Shown: positions 47,256-57,153, numbered from the stretch's first letter. The stretch: 64,000 nucleotides of DNA from Flavobacterium sinopsychrotolerans (GCF_900110375.1 NZ_FODN01000001.1:310001-374000), one strand, 5' to 3'. A program made the numbers and translations. Notes: generated by a model from the sequence alone, not told the origin.

Positions 47256-48211
47256 TACTTTTTAGGTTTGTATTTTGATTTCAAAAATATTTCTTTTGCA
47301 TCTGTTTTTAATAAATCAGGAACAGGCACCTCATTGTTTTCCATGTAAGAACGCACCATTTGCCAACCAATCCAAGCACCAACCTGTCCTGGAGATTCAT
47401 TATCAATTTCTAAATAAAATTTAGAAAATGGAGCTGGATTTATAAATCGTGTTATTAGTTTTTGATCATCACTATACAACATCTCTTTTTCAATAAAGTA
47501 ACGCCACATGTAACTTTCATTTTCTTGACACCATGTAATTTGCTCAGGAGTATACCCCATTTTTTCTGCATCACTGTAATTTGGCAAAAACAAATCTTTT
47601 AAATACAATTGCTTTCCCTGATAAATCATTTGACTTAACAGATCTTTGTCAGTAACTGGTGGTATTTTCCGTGATGAAAAACTTGAAACAATATCCGGCA
47701 TAATCTGTTTTTGCTCAAAATTTTGTTTGATATAATTGGGAAACTGATAAAATTTATGGTTTTTTCCTAAATACAATTCAAGCGAAATAATAACCAGACT
47801 ATCCGCATAAATAGCCTTGTTAGTATAATCCATTTCAGAGATTATGGTAATCACTTTTGGAGTTTTTGTATTAGGAAAATAATATTTTATATGTTTAAAA
47901 AGCAATTCTAATTCCGATTTAACAGGTTCAAAATCAGCATATTTTTTTTGGACCTCTGTATAAACTTCTCTCCAGATTGGATCTTGCATTTTATTTAACC
48001 AAATACTATTATCATTTCCCGCAGGAAAAAAAAACGGAAAAGCTGATTTTACTTTTTCTAAATCCTTTGGGGGAGTTTCAAAAAATATTTTATCAAAACG
48101 TTCAACCTTCAATTCTAAAGGAATTGCCGTGACAGCATTTTTTGTTTTATTTTTCTTATCGCACGATAAAAAAAAGAGACAAAAGACTACAAGAAATGGA
48201 TATATTTTCAT
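47255..48211 (-). CDS. gldB: Gliding motility lipoprotein GldB
   Basis: A 318-residue lipoprotein with a signal sequence and lipobox FFLSC (Cys17). The mature part holds KVERFDKIFFETPPKDL and, near the C-terminus, SPGQVGAWIGWQMVRSYM, features of the GldB family, which is essential for gliding in F. johnsoniae and resembles DUF2268-type putative proteases but lacks an intact HExxH. It is divergent from nadE and precedes gldC. Confidence 0.95.
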   Translation of the reverse strand: MKIYPFLVVFCLFFLSCDKKNKTKNAVTAIPLELKVERFDKIFFETPPKDLEKVKSAFPFFFPAGNDNSIWLNKMQDPIWREVYTEVQKKYADFEPVKSELELLFKHIKYYFPNTKTPKVITIISEMDYTNKAIYADSLVIISLELYLGKNHKFYQFPNYIKQNFEQKQIMPDIVSSFSSRKIPPVTDKDLLSQMIYQGKQLYLKDLFLPNYSDAEKMGYTPEQITWCQENESYMWRYFIEKEMLYSDDQKLITRFINPAPFSKFYLEIDNESPGQVGAWIGWQMVRSYMENNEVPVPDLLKTDAKEIFLKSKYKPKK

Positions 48212-48274
48212 ATTTATTAATTAAATTTGTTTCCAAAGAATTAAAGGAAACGAATGCACAACTAATTGATTTTG

Positions 48275-48306
48275 CAAATATACATTCCTGCTTTTTAAAA
48301 CGTAAA
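48275..48306 (-). promoter_or_regulatory. Bacteroidota-type promoter of gldB-gldC
   Basis: On the minus strand TTTA (48303-48306) and TATATTTG (48275-48282) are 20 bases apart, close to TTTG-N19-TAnnTTTG. It leaves a leader of roughly 60 bases before gldB. Confidence 0.55.
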
Positions 48307-48311
48307 CTATT

Positions 48312-49112
48312 ATGATTAAAAAAAGAACAATCCAGGTTGAAAAAGTAAATGCGCATATTGTGAATTGGTTGAAGACGTATGCCGAAAATGCAAAAGTAAA
48401 TGGATTTGTTATCGGGATTTCTGGCGGAATCGATTCTGCAGTTACCTCAACACTATGCGCACAAACAGGGTTAAAAGTTTTATGCGTTGAAATGTCCATC
48501 CATCAAGCGCAAAGTCACGTAACTCGTGGACGCGAACATATTGAGCAATTAAAAAACAGATTTCCAAACGTAACCAGTATTGAAGCTGATTTAACCTCCG
48601 TTTTTGAAACTTTTAAAAAAGCAGTACCCGACGATTCAGACACTTGTAAACTAAATTTATCCCTGGCAAATACTAGAGCTAGGTTAAGAATGACTACTTT
48701 ATATTACTTCGCAGGCTTACACAGCCTTTTGGTTGCCGGAACAGGCAATAAAGTTGAAGATTTTGGGGTAGGTTTTTATACTAAATATGGCGACGGCGGA
48801 GTCGATTTGAGCCCGATTGCTGATTTAATGAAATCCGAAGTATATCTCTTAGGTAGTTATTTAAAAATACCGGAGTCCATATTAAAAGCATCACCAACAG
48901 ATGGTTTATTTGGTGATGACAGAACTGATGAGGATCAGTTAGGAGCCAGTTATGATGAACTAGAGTGGGCTATGTTAGAAAATGAAGCGGGGAAATCCGC
49001 AAATGATTTTTCAGGAAGAGAAAAAATTGTTTTCGATATTTATAAGCGATTAAATACTATTAATCAGCATAAAATGATTGCAATTCCCGTTTGTTTTATC
49101 CCAAAAGAATAA
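48312..49112 (+). CDS. nadE: NH3-dependent NAD+ synthetase
   Basis: Final step of NAD biosynthesis, amidation of nicotinate adenine dinucleotide. The PP-loop SGGIDSAV lies near residue 39, and NTRARLRMTTLY, GTGNKVEDFGVGF and SPTDGL further mark the family. At 266 residues it lacks the nitrilase-like glutaminase domain, so it should use ammonia. It is divergent from gldB. The same neighbourhood of nadE and gldBC is familiar from Flavobacterium. Confidence 0.95.
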   Translation: MIKKRTIQVEKVNAHIVNWLKTYAENAKVNGFVIGISGGIDSAVTSTLCAQTGLKVLCVEMSIHQAQSHVTRGREHIEQLKNRFPNVTSIEADLTSVFETFKKAVPDDSDTCKLNLSLANTRARLRMTTLYYFAGLHSLLVAGTGNKVEDFGVGFYTKYGDGGVDLSPIADLMKSEVYLLGSYLKIPESILKASPTDGLFGDDRTDEDQLGASYDELEWAMLENEAGKSANDFSGREKIVFDIYKRLNTINQHKMIAIPVCFIPKE

Positions 49113-49208
49113 AGAAATCACATTTTATATTGATTTACAATTAATTACAGAATTTATTTATTAATTTTACAATTCCAAATAACAAATAATTCTAAAAAAT
49201 TTAAAATC

Positions 49209-49838
49209 ATGATTAAAGTATGTATAGCCGATAATTATCCTGTTGTGCATTTTGGAGTAAAATCTTACTTTAAAGATAATGCAGAGATCTCAATAGTTGC
49301 CAATGTTGGTAATTTTTTGATGGTACGGGATATCCTTCAAACAAAAGAAATTGATGTATTAATATTAGACTTGGAACTGGAAGGTCTTTCCAGTATTTTT
49401 GAGGTCAAAGCACTCTTAAAAAATTTCCCAAAAACTAAAATTATTATCTTCAGTGGTCTTTCTGAACAAATTTATGCGCCAAATGCCATAAAAGCCGGAG
49501 TTTCTGGCTTTGTGCATAAATCAGAGAAATTAGAAACTTTAGGTCAATCGATTATTAAAGTCCACCAAGGAAAAATAATCATGAATGAGACCGTGAAGAA
49601 AAACTTAGCTTTAATTGCTAAACAAAGCAAAAGCGAACGTTTATACCGCAAACTTTCCAATCGAGAAGTTGAAGTTTTACGCTATTTAAGTGATGGAAAA
49701 AAGAATCATGAGATTGCTGATATCCTGAAACTTAATGAAAAAACTATTAGTACGTACAAATTACGATTGCTAACAAAACTGAATGTTACTAACTTAGTAG
49801 ATTTAGTAAACAAAGCAAAAACTTTAGAGATCGTTTAA
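49209..49838 (+). CDS. LuxR/NarL-type response regulator
   Basis: A 209-residue regulator. The receiver domain covers residues 1-120, with the phospho-acceptor Asp54 (VLILDLELEG) and a closing VHKSEKLETL where the conserved Lys is present. The HTH LuxR domain is about 145-205 (SNREVEVLRYLSDGKKNHEIADIL, split at GKK). No sensor kinase lies next to it, so the partner is elsewhere. Its stop codon overlaps the convergent dnaG stop by three bases. Confidence 0.92.
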   Translation: MIKVCIADNYPVVHFGVKSYFKDNAEISIVANVGNFLMVRDILQTKEIDVLILDLELEGLSSIFEVKALLKNFPKTKIIIFSGLSEQIYAPNAIKAGVSGFVHKSEKLETLGQSIIKVHQGKIIMNETVKKNLALIAKQSKSERLYRKLSNREVEVLRYLSDGKKNHEIADILKLNEKTISTYKLRLLTKLNVTNLVDLVNKAKTLEIV

Positions 49839-51808
49839 TACCGCGACATAACTCTCCCTAATTTTTTTGAAAAAGAATGGATTAATACATTATAATCCAT
49901 AACCATAGACAAAGGCTCTGTATTATCTGAATCAACTTCAGATGATAGAGAGCTTTTTAATTCTTCGATGATTTTGCCCACCAAATACCAACGTAAAGTC
50001 AAAATAGTCTCCGAAACATCCTGTCCTATCGTATCATTTTTTGATTTCGGAAAAATATTCTGTCCTACCCAATCGTGCAACACCACTCGTTCATCCTCCA
50101 TCAAAATATCAGTTACTTCTTGTGCAAAATCAACCTGTAAGCGCATTAAATACTGCTCTAAACTAAAACTTTCGTTGTGATGATAATAGTTAATTAAATC
50201 ATTAAATATATCTCTAAACAATGGATTTGCCAATTCTACTTCATCCTCTTGTAAACTGAGATAGATTCGTTGATATACTTTATACTCTTTCTTTTCAGTT
50301 ACAGTTTCTATTTTCCCTTCTTCATTTGTTCTCAAGAATGTATCTTCAAACTCTTCATCTTTGTTTCCGTATAACAAAAGAATCTCAATGATTTTTCTTT
50401 CCAGACGATATAAAATATCTACTTTTTCTGCATCAATTGGATTTTCGTTTTTTACAACTTCAAAAGCTTGTTGTTCCTGTTTTTGTTTTTTTCCAACTTC
50501 AGCAACATCTTTTTGAACTAATTGCGCCAAGGTACTTTGTAAAACTTGCTCCGAAATATCCATAATTCGGGAACATTCCTGAATATAAATTTCACGCTGA
50601 ATTCTGTCCGGAATTTTCGAAATGCTGACAACCATATCCCGAATCAAATCCGCTTTTTTTATCGGATCGTTTTTGGCTTCATTCATCAAAAGCGAGGCTT
50701 TGAACTGAATGAAATCTTTAGCATTATTCTCTAGGTATAAAACTAAATCTTCATAGGATGTTTTCTTGGCAAAACTATCCGGGTCTTCTCCGTCAGGAAA
50801 TGTACATACTTTTACATTCATTCCTTCTTCAAGAATCAAATCGATTCCTCGAACTGACGCCCGTAAACCGGCCGCATCTCCATCAAAAAGTACCGTTATA
50901 TTCTTTGTTAGTCTATTGATTAATCGAATTTGGTCGGGTGTCAAAGCTGTTCCTGAGGAAGCCACAACATTTTCAATTCCAGATTGATTGAACTGAATTA
51001 CATCCGTATATCCTTCGACTAAATAACAATTATTCAACTTAGCAATGGATTGTTTGGCTTGAAAAATACCATACAATACTTTACTTTTGTGGTAAATATC
51101 ACTCTCGGGTGAATTCAGGTATTTTGCCGCTTTTTTATCATTGGTAAGAATCCTTCCTCCAAAACCCAACACTCTTCCTGACATACTTTGTATTGGGAAC
51201 ATCACACGTCCTTTGAACCTGTCAAAAGGCCTGTCATCACGGGGAATTGTGAGCCCTGTACTTTCCAGAAATTCTAATTTATATCCTTTGCCTAATGCTT
51301 CTTTGGTAAAAGCATCCCAAGCTTCCGGTGAATATCCTAAACTAAATTTCTTTATAGTTTCATTGGTAAAACCACGTTCTTTAAAATAAGAATAGCCAAT
51401 AGCTTTGCCTTCTTCAGAGTTTAAAAGTGTATCATGGAAATAGATTTTCGCAAATTCCGAAACCAAATACATACTTTCCCGAACATCCGTATTGGCTTTC
51501 TCTTCATCTGATTGTTCCGTTTCCTCAATTTCAATATTATATTTTTTAGCTAAATAACGAATGGCTTCCGGATACGTAAATTTTTCATGTTCCATCAAGA
51601 AAGCTACAGAATTCCCTCCTTTACCAGAACTAAAATCTTTCCAAATTCCTTTGGCAGGAGAAACCATGAACGATGGGGAACGTTCTTCAGAAAATGGACT
51701 TAGCCCTTTGAAATTACTTCCTGCACGTTTCAAGTTTACAAAATCACCGATAACCTCCTCTACTCGGGCAGTTTCGAAAACAGTATCAATAGTGGCTTTT
51801 GAAATCAA
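49835..51808 (-). CDS. dnaG: DNA primase DnaG with degenerate zinc ribbon
   Basis: Synthesises RNA primers at the replication fork. It has 657 residues with the N-terminal zinc-ribbon-like domain (about 1-100), the TOPRIM catalytic core (about 255-340, VEGYTDVIQFNQ and VLFDGDAAGLRA) and a C-terminal helicase-binding region. In the zinc domain the four usual CHCC ligands are replaced by Ser37, Ser40, Asp58 and Ser61, while the surrounding sequence (FKGLSPF, SPSFMVSP, GKGGNSVAF) is kept. The start ATG 51808 is preceded by a run of A and T. Confidence 0.95.
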   Translation of the reverse strand: MISKATIDTVFETARVEEVIGDFVNLKRAGSNFKGLSPFSEERSPSFMVSPAKGIWKDFSSGKGGNSVAFLMEHEKFTYPEAIRYLAKKYNIEIEETEQSDEEKANTDVRESMYLVSEFAKIYFHDTLLNSEEGKAIGYSYFKERGFTNETIKKFSLGYSPEAWDAFTKEALGKGYKLEFLESTGLTIPRDDRPFDRFKGRVMFPIQSMSGRVLGFGGRILTNDKKAAKYLNSPESDIYHKSKVLYGIFQAKQSIAKLNNCYLVEGYTDVIQFNQSGIENVVASSGTALTPDQIRLINRLTKNITVLFDGDAAGLRASVRGIDLILEEGMNVKVCTFPDGEDPDSFAKKTSYEDLVLYLENNAKDFIQFKASLLMNEAKNDPIKKADLIRDMVVSISKIPDRIQREIYIQECSRIMDISEQVLQSTLAQLVQKDVAEVGKKQKQEQQAFEVVKNENPIDAEKVDILYRLERKIIEILLLYGNKDEEFEDTFLRTNEEGKIETVTEKKEYKVYQRIYLSLQEDEVELANPLFRDIFNDLINYYHHNESFSLEQYLMRLQVDFAQEVTDILMEDERVVLHDWVGQNIFPKSKNDTIGQDVSETILTLRWYLVGKIIEELKSSLSSEVDSDNTEPLSMVMDYNVLIHSFSKKLGRVMSRY

Positions 51809-52135
51809 TTTTTTTTTTTAAAGGTCAAAGTTACAAAGTTTAATTTTACAAAATTATCTTAAAAACAAATAAAATTTAACTGTAATATAAACAACTGAAC
51901 ATGTAAAAAATATAGTAACTAACTTAGAGAAGAAATATCTTATTTTATAACTAAAAGTAACCCCAAGAATCCATTAATTTTTTACAAACTTTTATTTATG
52001 CCAAAATAAGCGTTACTTAGTATCTGATAGCCCCAAATCACGTACGCAATTTGTTGCCACATAATTAATTACTTACTTAAAAAAACCTATGCCTTTATTA
52101 CAGAATAAAAAAAAATAAGGAAATTATTTGATAAC
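51809..52135. other. AT-rich divergent region between dnaG and the sensor kinase
   Basis: No gene is visible. It should hold the promoters of dnaG (minus) and of the kinase (plus). Two CCCCAA motifs occur at 51961 and 52031 (the latter GCCCCAAATC), which stand out in the AT-rich background and recur near 56600. Confidence 0.6.
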
Positions 52136-55100
52136 ATGGATTTTCAGCAAGAATTTAATAGTATTCTATTATTTGTATCGGAAATATGTGAAATCCCTTG
52201 TGTCTTTATATCATTAATTGATTTAACTGGCCTAACTGTAAAAGCAAAAATAGGCTTAAATCTTATGCCTATCTCACCTAAGATATTAGCATTTAATGAG
52301 AATATTATTCAGCAAAATAAAATTAAAATCGTTTCAGATATTAATAATGACGTTTCTAATCAATCCGAAAACTTAGTAGATTTTTTCGCTGGGCTTCCAA
52401 TCTGTCTTAATGAAAATCTAGTTATCGGAACTATTTGTATTATGGGCACTAAACCGAAAGAGCTTTCCTCAATACAATTAAAATATCTGGATCATGCTGT
52501 ACAACAAATTCAATCTTTATTGCAATTACATATTGAAAATAAGGAATTACAAGAAACAATCAAACAGCAAGAAAATCAATTTCAACTGACTATAGATAAT
52601 TCAAATGAAATTATCTACGAGATCAATTTAGAAGGAATAATTAACTATGCCTCAAACAACTGGACAAAATATCTGGGTTATGATATTAAAGAGGTCTTAG
52701 GCAAAAGCAACGCTTCCTTTTTACACCCTGAAGATTTAGAAAATTGTATTAATTTTTTAGATAGAGTCATTAAAACCGGAGAAAATGAAGGGGAATTAAT
52801 CTATAGAATTCTGCATAAAGAAGGGCACTATGTTTGGCATGAAACACGTTTGAAATTATCCCTAAAAAATGGCTCTCCATTTTTTATAGGAAACTGTAGA
52901 GACATTACTGAACATATTGAGGTCCAACAGAAGCTACTGCAACAAAAAGATTTCTATGAAACCATATTAAATAATTTACCAACCGATGTTGTAGTATTTG
53001 ACTCTAATCACAAATACATCTATGTAAATCCAATAGCAATCAAAAATGAAGAGTTGCGCAAATTTATAATTGGAAAAGACGATTTTGAATATGCACAACA
53101 TATGCAACGAGATCCCTCCATCGCTAGAAGTAGAAGGGAAAAATTTCTTGCAGCACTTCAAATAGAGAAAACCTTGCTTTGGGAAGAAACTTTACATTCT
53201 GAAGTTGATGGTATTACGTACCATGACCGAAAATTTACTCCAGTTTTTAATAATGATGGAAGTTTTAAAATGATGATCGGTTTTAGTGTTAACATCACTG
53301 AAAGTAAAAAAATTCAAGAGGAAATTCTCAAAAGCCGACAACTAACTGCCAGTATTCTCCAAAACGTAGCTGTTGGGATTTTAGTTCAAGGACCACAATC
53401 AGAGATTTTAGAAAATAATAAAGCAGCTTGCGAAATGTTAGGACTTACGGAAAATCAACTTCGTGGTAAAACCTCTTTTGATGATACATGGAAAGTAATT
53501 CACATAGATGGTTCACCTTTCCAACCCGACGAACATCCTGTTCCGCAGGCGATACAAAAGTTGAAACCAATAAATAATATTGTCATGGGTGTGCATCGTC
53601 CAACGTATAATGATTTGGTTTGGTTAATGGTTGATGCCATACCTGTATTTGGAGATCTTAATGAATTACTCTATGTAATATGCTCTTTTAATGATATAAC
53701 TGCACAAAAAAAAGCAGAAGATTCCTTAAAAATCAGCAATGAGCGCTTTACCTATTCCAGTAAAGCTACTTCAGATGCGCTTTGGGATTGGAATATGATT
53801 ACGGATGAAATATTTGTAGGAGAAAGCTATTCTATTCTTTTTGGACATCAATTTGAGAATAACATTATAACAGGTCAAGAATGTGAGAATTATATTCATC
53901 CAGAAGACAGAGAAAACTATTTTGCATCTGCAGAAAAAGCCGTAAATACAGATGTTTATAGATGGACAGAAGAATACCGTTATCTAAAATCAGATAAAAC
54001 TTATGCCTTTGTAAAAGACAAGGCCGTTATTATACGAAACGATGAAGGTAAGGCAATCCGAATGATTGGAGCCATGCAAGACATCACGAAAGAGAAGAAA
54101 TTAAAAGATGAATTACAGCAAAGTGAGGAACAATTTAAAGGAGCTTTTGAGAATTCAGCAGTAGGAATGGCTTTGGTTAATGTATATGGTTATTATACAG
54201 AAACGAACGTAAGACTTTGTAAAATGCTTGGTTATTCCAATCAAGAAATGAAATGCCTGAAATTCCAAGAAATCACTCATCCCGAAGACTTGACTGTTGA
54301 TTTGGATTATAAAGAAAAATTAGACACCGGAAAGATATCTAACTTCAGTTCAGAAAAAAGGTTCATTCATAAAAATAATTCTATCATATGGGCACAGATG
54401 TCTGTTTCGTCAGCAAAAAACAATAAGAATGAAATTAAGTATTATATCGTCCAGGTAATAGACATTACCGAAAGAAAAAAAATCGAAGAGGAAAACAAAG
54501 TGTTAACTGATGAAAATAACAGGAATAAAACTAGTCAGTTAAATGAGGCGAAGAGTCTTTATCGTCTATTAGCAGATAATACGGTAGATTTAGTTTGTTT
54601 ACATAACGCAGATACAACTTTTAAGTATATTTCACCATCAATACAAAATTTGCTAGGGTATTCTTCCGACGAATTACTAGGAAAATTTCCTTTGGATTAT
54701 GCTCATCCAGAAGATAAAAATTATCTTGAAAAAAAAATGGATAATTTCCTCACCCTGAAAACGGATGAACTAGTAATTGCAAGATTTAAAAAAAGTAACA
54801 ATGAATATATCTGGATTGAAATAAAAACAAGTTTAATCTTAGAGAACAAAGTTCTAATTGAAATTCAAACAAGTTCAAGAGATGTAACTTCTAAAAAAAT
54901 AGCCGAAGAAGCAATTGAGAAAGCACTTGCAAAAGAAAGAGAATTAAATGAATTACGCACCAATTTAGTATCCACAATTTCTCATGAATTCAGAACGCCT
55001 ATGACTACAATTAGAACTAGCGCGGAATTAATATCTATGTATTTAGAAAATCAAAATGTAGTAAACGGAAATCGTTTACAAAAACGAGTTACTATTATTA

Positions 55101-55636
55101 CTGAGGAAATCGATCGAATTGTTGAACTAATGAATGCTGTATTAACTATTTCTAAAGAAGATTCCGGAAAGACTAATTTCAACCCTACATCATTTGATTT
55201 GAAAGAGTTTTGTCTTGAAATAGTTGACAATAACTATTTAAATAATCTAAATCTTCCAATGGTGATTACAAATTTTAATGGCTCAACTTTCACAGTTAAT
55301 GCTGATAAAAAGCTAATGGAATATGCTATTCTTAATATTTTAAATAATGCTTTTAAATATTCCGAAAAATCTGCAAAGGTAATTCTTAATCTTTCTTCAA
55401 CGAGTGATACAATTGTCCTTGAAATTATTGATTTTGGTATCGGTATTCCTAAAGAAGACCACGTTAAATTATTCAACACTTTTTTCAGAGCAAGTAATAC
55501 CGATGGTTTTCAAGGAACTGGTTTAGGATTATATATCGCTAAAACATTCACTAAAAAAAATTCAGGAACAATTGCATTAGAAAGCGAATTAGGAAAAGGT
55601 ACAAAAGTAACCATGAAATTTCCTTTAAACAAATAA
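52136..55636 (+). CDS. Multi-PAS sensor histidine kinase
   Basis: A 1166-residue soluble sensor kinase without membrane segments. A GAF-like domain spans about residues 1-135. Six PAS domains follow (about 145-265, 270-390, 395-520, 530-655, 660-785 and 810-930), most closed by a D-I-T-E/x-K type exit such as CRDITEHIE and VIDITERKK. The HisKA H-box ISHEFRTPM has His950, and the HATPase domain has NILNNAFKYS, DFGIGIP and GTGLGLYIAK. The next gene, nine bases on, is a single-domain response regulator, its probable partner. It is related to the kinase at 58.1 kb. The signal is unknown. Confidence 0.92.
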   Translation: MDFQQEFNSILLFVSEICEIPCVFISLIDLTGLTVKAKIGLNLMPISPKILAFNENIIQQNKIKIVSDINNDVSNQSENLVDFFAGLPICLNENLVIGTICIMGTKPKELSSIQLKYLDHAVQQIQSLLQLHIENKELQETIKQQENQFQLTIDNSNEIIYEINLEGIINYASNNWTKYLGYDIKEVLGKSNASFLHPEDLENCINFLDRVIKTGENEGELIYRILHKEGHYVWHETRLKLSLKNGSPFFIGNCRDITEHIEVQQKLLQQKDFYETILNNLPTDVVVFDSNHKYIYVNPIAIKNEELRKFIIGKDDFEYAQHMQRDPSIARSRREKFLAALQIEKTLLWEETLHSEVDGITYHDRKFTPVFNNDGSFKMMIGFSVNITESKKIQEEILKSRQLTASILQNVAVGILVQGPQSEILENNKAACEMLGLTENQLRGKTSFDDTWKVIHIDGSPFQPDEHPVPQAIQKLKPINNIVMGVHRPTYNDLVWLMVDAIPVFGDLNELLYVICSFNDITAQKKAEDSLKISNERFTYSSKATSDALWDWNMITDEIFVGESYSILFGHQFENNIITGQECENYIHPEDRENYFASAEKAVNTDVYRWTEEYRYLKSDKTYAFVKDKAVIIRNDEGKAIRMIGAMQDITKEKKLKDELQQSEEQFKGAFENSAVGMALVNVYGYYTETNVRLCKMLGYSNQEMKCLKFQEITHPEDLTVDLDYKEKLDTGKISNFSSEKRFIHKNNSIIWAQMSVSSAKNNKNEIKYYIVQVIDITERKKIEEENKVLTDENNRNKTSQLNEAKSLYRLLADNTVDLVCLHNADTTFKYISPSIQNLLGYSSDELLGKFPLDYAHPEDKNYLEKKMDNFLTLKTDELVIARFKKSNNEYIWIEIKTSLILENKVLIEIQTSSRDVTSKKIAEEAIEKALAKERELNELRTNLVSTISHEFRTPMTTIRTSAELISMYLENQNVVNGNRLQKRVTIITEEIDRIVELMNAVLTISKEDSGKTNFNPTSFDLKEFCLEIVDNNYLNNLNLPMVITNFNGSTFTVNADKKLMEYAILNILNNAFKYSEKSAKVILNLSSTSDTIVLEIIDFGIGIPKEDHVKLFNTFFRASNTDGFQGTGLGLYIAKTFTKKNSGTIALESELGKGTKVTMKFPLNK

Positions 55637-55645
55637 TTAAAAACG

Positions 55646-56026
55646 ATGGCTAGAATATTAATTATTGACGATGAACTAAGACTGAGAGAAACTATTTGCG
55701 AATTACTTTCCTACGCCGGTTACGATGTCCTTGATGCTCATGACGGAATTGAAGGATTAGAAAAAGTCAAGCAATTTATACCTGATCTTATCCTCTGCGA
55801 CATTATGATGCCTATTCTTGACGGATACGGATTCATGGAAAAACACAAAATTTCTGATTACTCTGATATCCCAGTGATCTTTCTTACTGCCAGAATAGAA
55901 CTTAAAGATCAAAAAAAAGGTGATGCTTTAGGAATTAAAGCATATTTAAAAAAGCCATTTATTTTTAAAGAATTAAAAAGTATCATTGAATCAGAATTAG
56001 CAAAAACTTCTAAATCAAACAGATAA
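55646..56026 (+). CDS. Single-domain response regulator
   Basis: A 126-residue CheY-like receiver with the acidic pair at Asp8-Asp9, the phospho-acceptor Asp52 (LCDIMMP), the switch Thr in FLTAR and the Lys in LKKPF. It has no output domain, so it may act in a phosphorelay or by protein contact. It lies nine bases after the multi-PAS kinase. Its sequence closely parallels the receiver domain of the protein at 60.1 kb (DDE-LRETI-ELL, PDLI-CDIMMP). Confidence 0.92.
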   Translation: MARILIIDDELRLRETICELLSYAGYDVLDAHDGIEGLEKVKQFIPDLILCDIMMPILDGYGFMEKHKISDYSDIPVIFLTARIELKDQKKGDALGIKAYLKKPFIFKELKSIIESELAKTSKSNR

Positions 56027-56802
56027 TTAATAATTTTTTATTCTTACTTGTAATTATGCAATGTGCTTTTTAAAGTTCTGGTAATAAAATTCAAATCCCT
56101 GTTTAACTTTGGTTTTTAATATTGTAGAAGCTGGAAATTTAGAAAGAAATCTTTTGGTAAAGTGAAGGTTTTCTTTATTGATGATTATTTAGTTAAAATC
56201 GTAATGAGTTTTATTTATAAGTAATCTATAAGAATTATTCTCTATGCAACTCACTACAAAAATTAGAATTAGTCCTAAAATTAAAGATACCATTATAGTA
56301 CTTAAATATAAAGATTATAAAACCACAACATAAAATAAAATCTAAAATACTAGTACTATAATATTGGCTGTAAATTCTCTATTTTTTATTAATCTACTAT
56401 TTGAAATTTGATTTAAGGTGATTACAGCATGACAATTTTTAAAAGTTACTTTTGACTCTGAAATTACAAAAAGAGAATTTTTCTCTAAAAATTTTTTCGT
56501 ATTTTGTTGTATTTGTGCTCATATCTCTCTAATTGGATTAAATTTAAAGAATCTTACCAAAAACAGCTTACACCTACTAAAGTATAGTTCATTGCCCCAA
56601 ATAAACATTTAAATAAGCTGCTTGGTAAGAAGTACCCCAAATCTTTTATAAAAATAGATTCTGAAATTATATAATACTCTATTTTTAGTTATAGCTTAAA
56701 AAAAAGTACTAATAATTTATATCCCAAAAAAAGTCAACTATTCTTTTTAGAAACTAAACTCTCCTTTATAATAATATTTATACATATACCCTATACTCTT
56801 AG
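56027..56802. other. Long AT-rich region without a recognisable gene
   Basis: About 780 bases with stops in all frames at short distance. It contains an imperfect inverted repeat (56553-56570 with 56614-56629) and two CCCCAA motifs at 56595 and 56635. No promoter or gene can be assigned with confidence. It may hold a non-coding RNA or decayed coding sequence. Confidence 0.6.
56553..56629. repeat. Inverted repeat with CCCCAAAT in the loop
   Basis: CTTACCAA plus AGCTTA on the left arm (56553-56570) pair with TAAGCT plus TTGGTAAG on the right (56614-56629). The arms differ only by an internal bulge, AAAC against GC. The loop of 43 bases contains GCCCCAAATA. Confidence 0.7.
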
Positions 56803-56994
56803 CTAAAGAGAAATTCCCACAATAAAGACAACTACAATTAATCCGATTCCAATAACAAAGAGACTAAACACAACTATATTATTTTCCGTTACTGTTTCCT
56901 TATTATCAGGAAACAATTCCTTTAAATCATCCCAATCAAATTGTGATAGTCTTGTTTTAAGTTTCATTAAAAGATCATTTAAAATTCTAAACAT
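56803..56994 (-). CDS. Small tail-anchored membrane protein, unknown
   Basis: A 63-residue protein with a charged N-terminal half (LKTRLSQFDWDDLKELFPDNKE) split by a short linker from a single C-terminal membrane segment (IVVFSLFVIGIGLIVVVFIV). The composition and clean topology suggest a real gene although no family is recognised. The next gene upstream on the same strand ends 160 bases away behind a terminator, so this one would need its own promoter. M10 is an alternative start. Confidence 0.5.
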   Translation of the reverse strand: MFRILNDLLMKLKTRLSQFDWDDLKELFPDNKETVTENNIVVFSLFVIGIGLIVVVFIVGISL

Positions 56995-57084
56995 TACATT
57001 TTTTTGAAGAAAACTAATCTATTTCTTTAGAATTGATTTACTTATTACTTCTGATTTAAAGAAAAGAGCCAATAATTTAAAATC

Positions 57085-57120
57085 AAAAAAAAAACACTCT
57101 TTTAAAAGAGTATTTTTTTT
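57085..57120 (-). terminator. Terminator after the AraC-type regulator gene
   Basis: Palindrome ACTCTTTT / AAAAGAGT flanked by A and T runs; on the minus strand a T run follows. It lies 34 bases past the stop of the regulator gene. Confidence 0.75.
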
Positions 57121-57153
57121 TAAAATTATTTATTCAGCTTGTCTTTACAAAAT

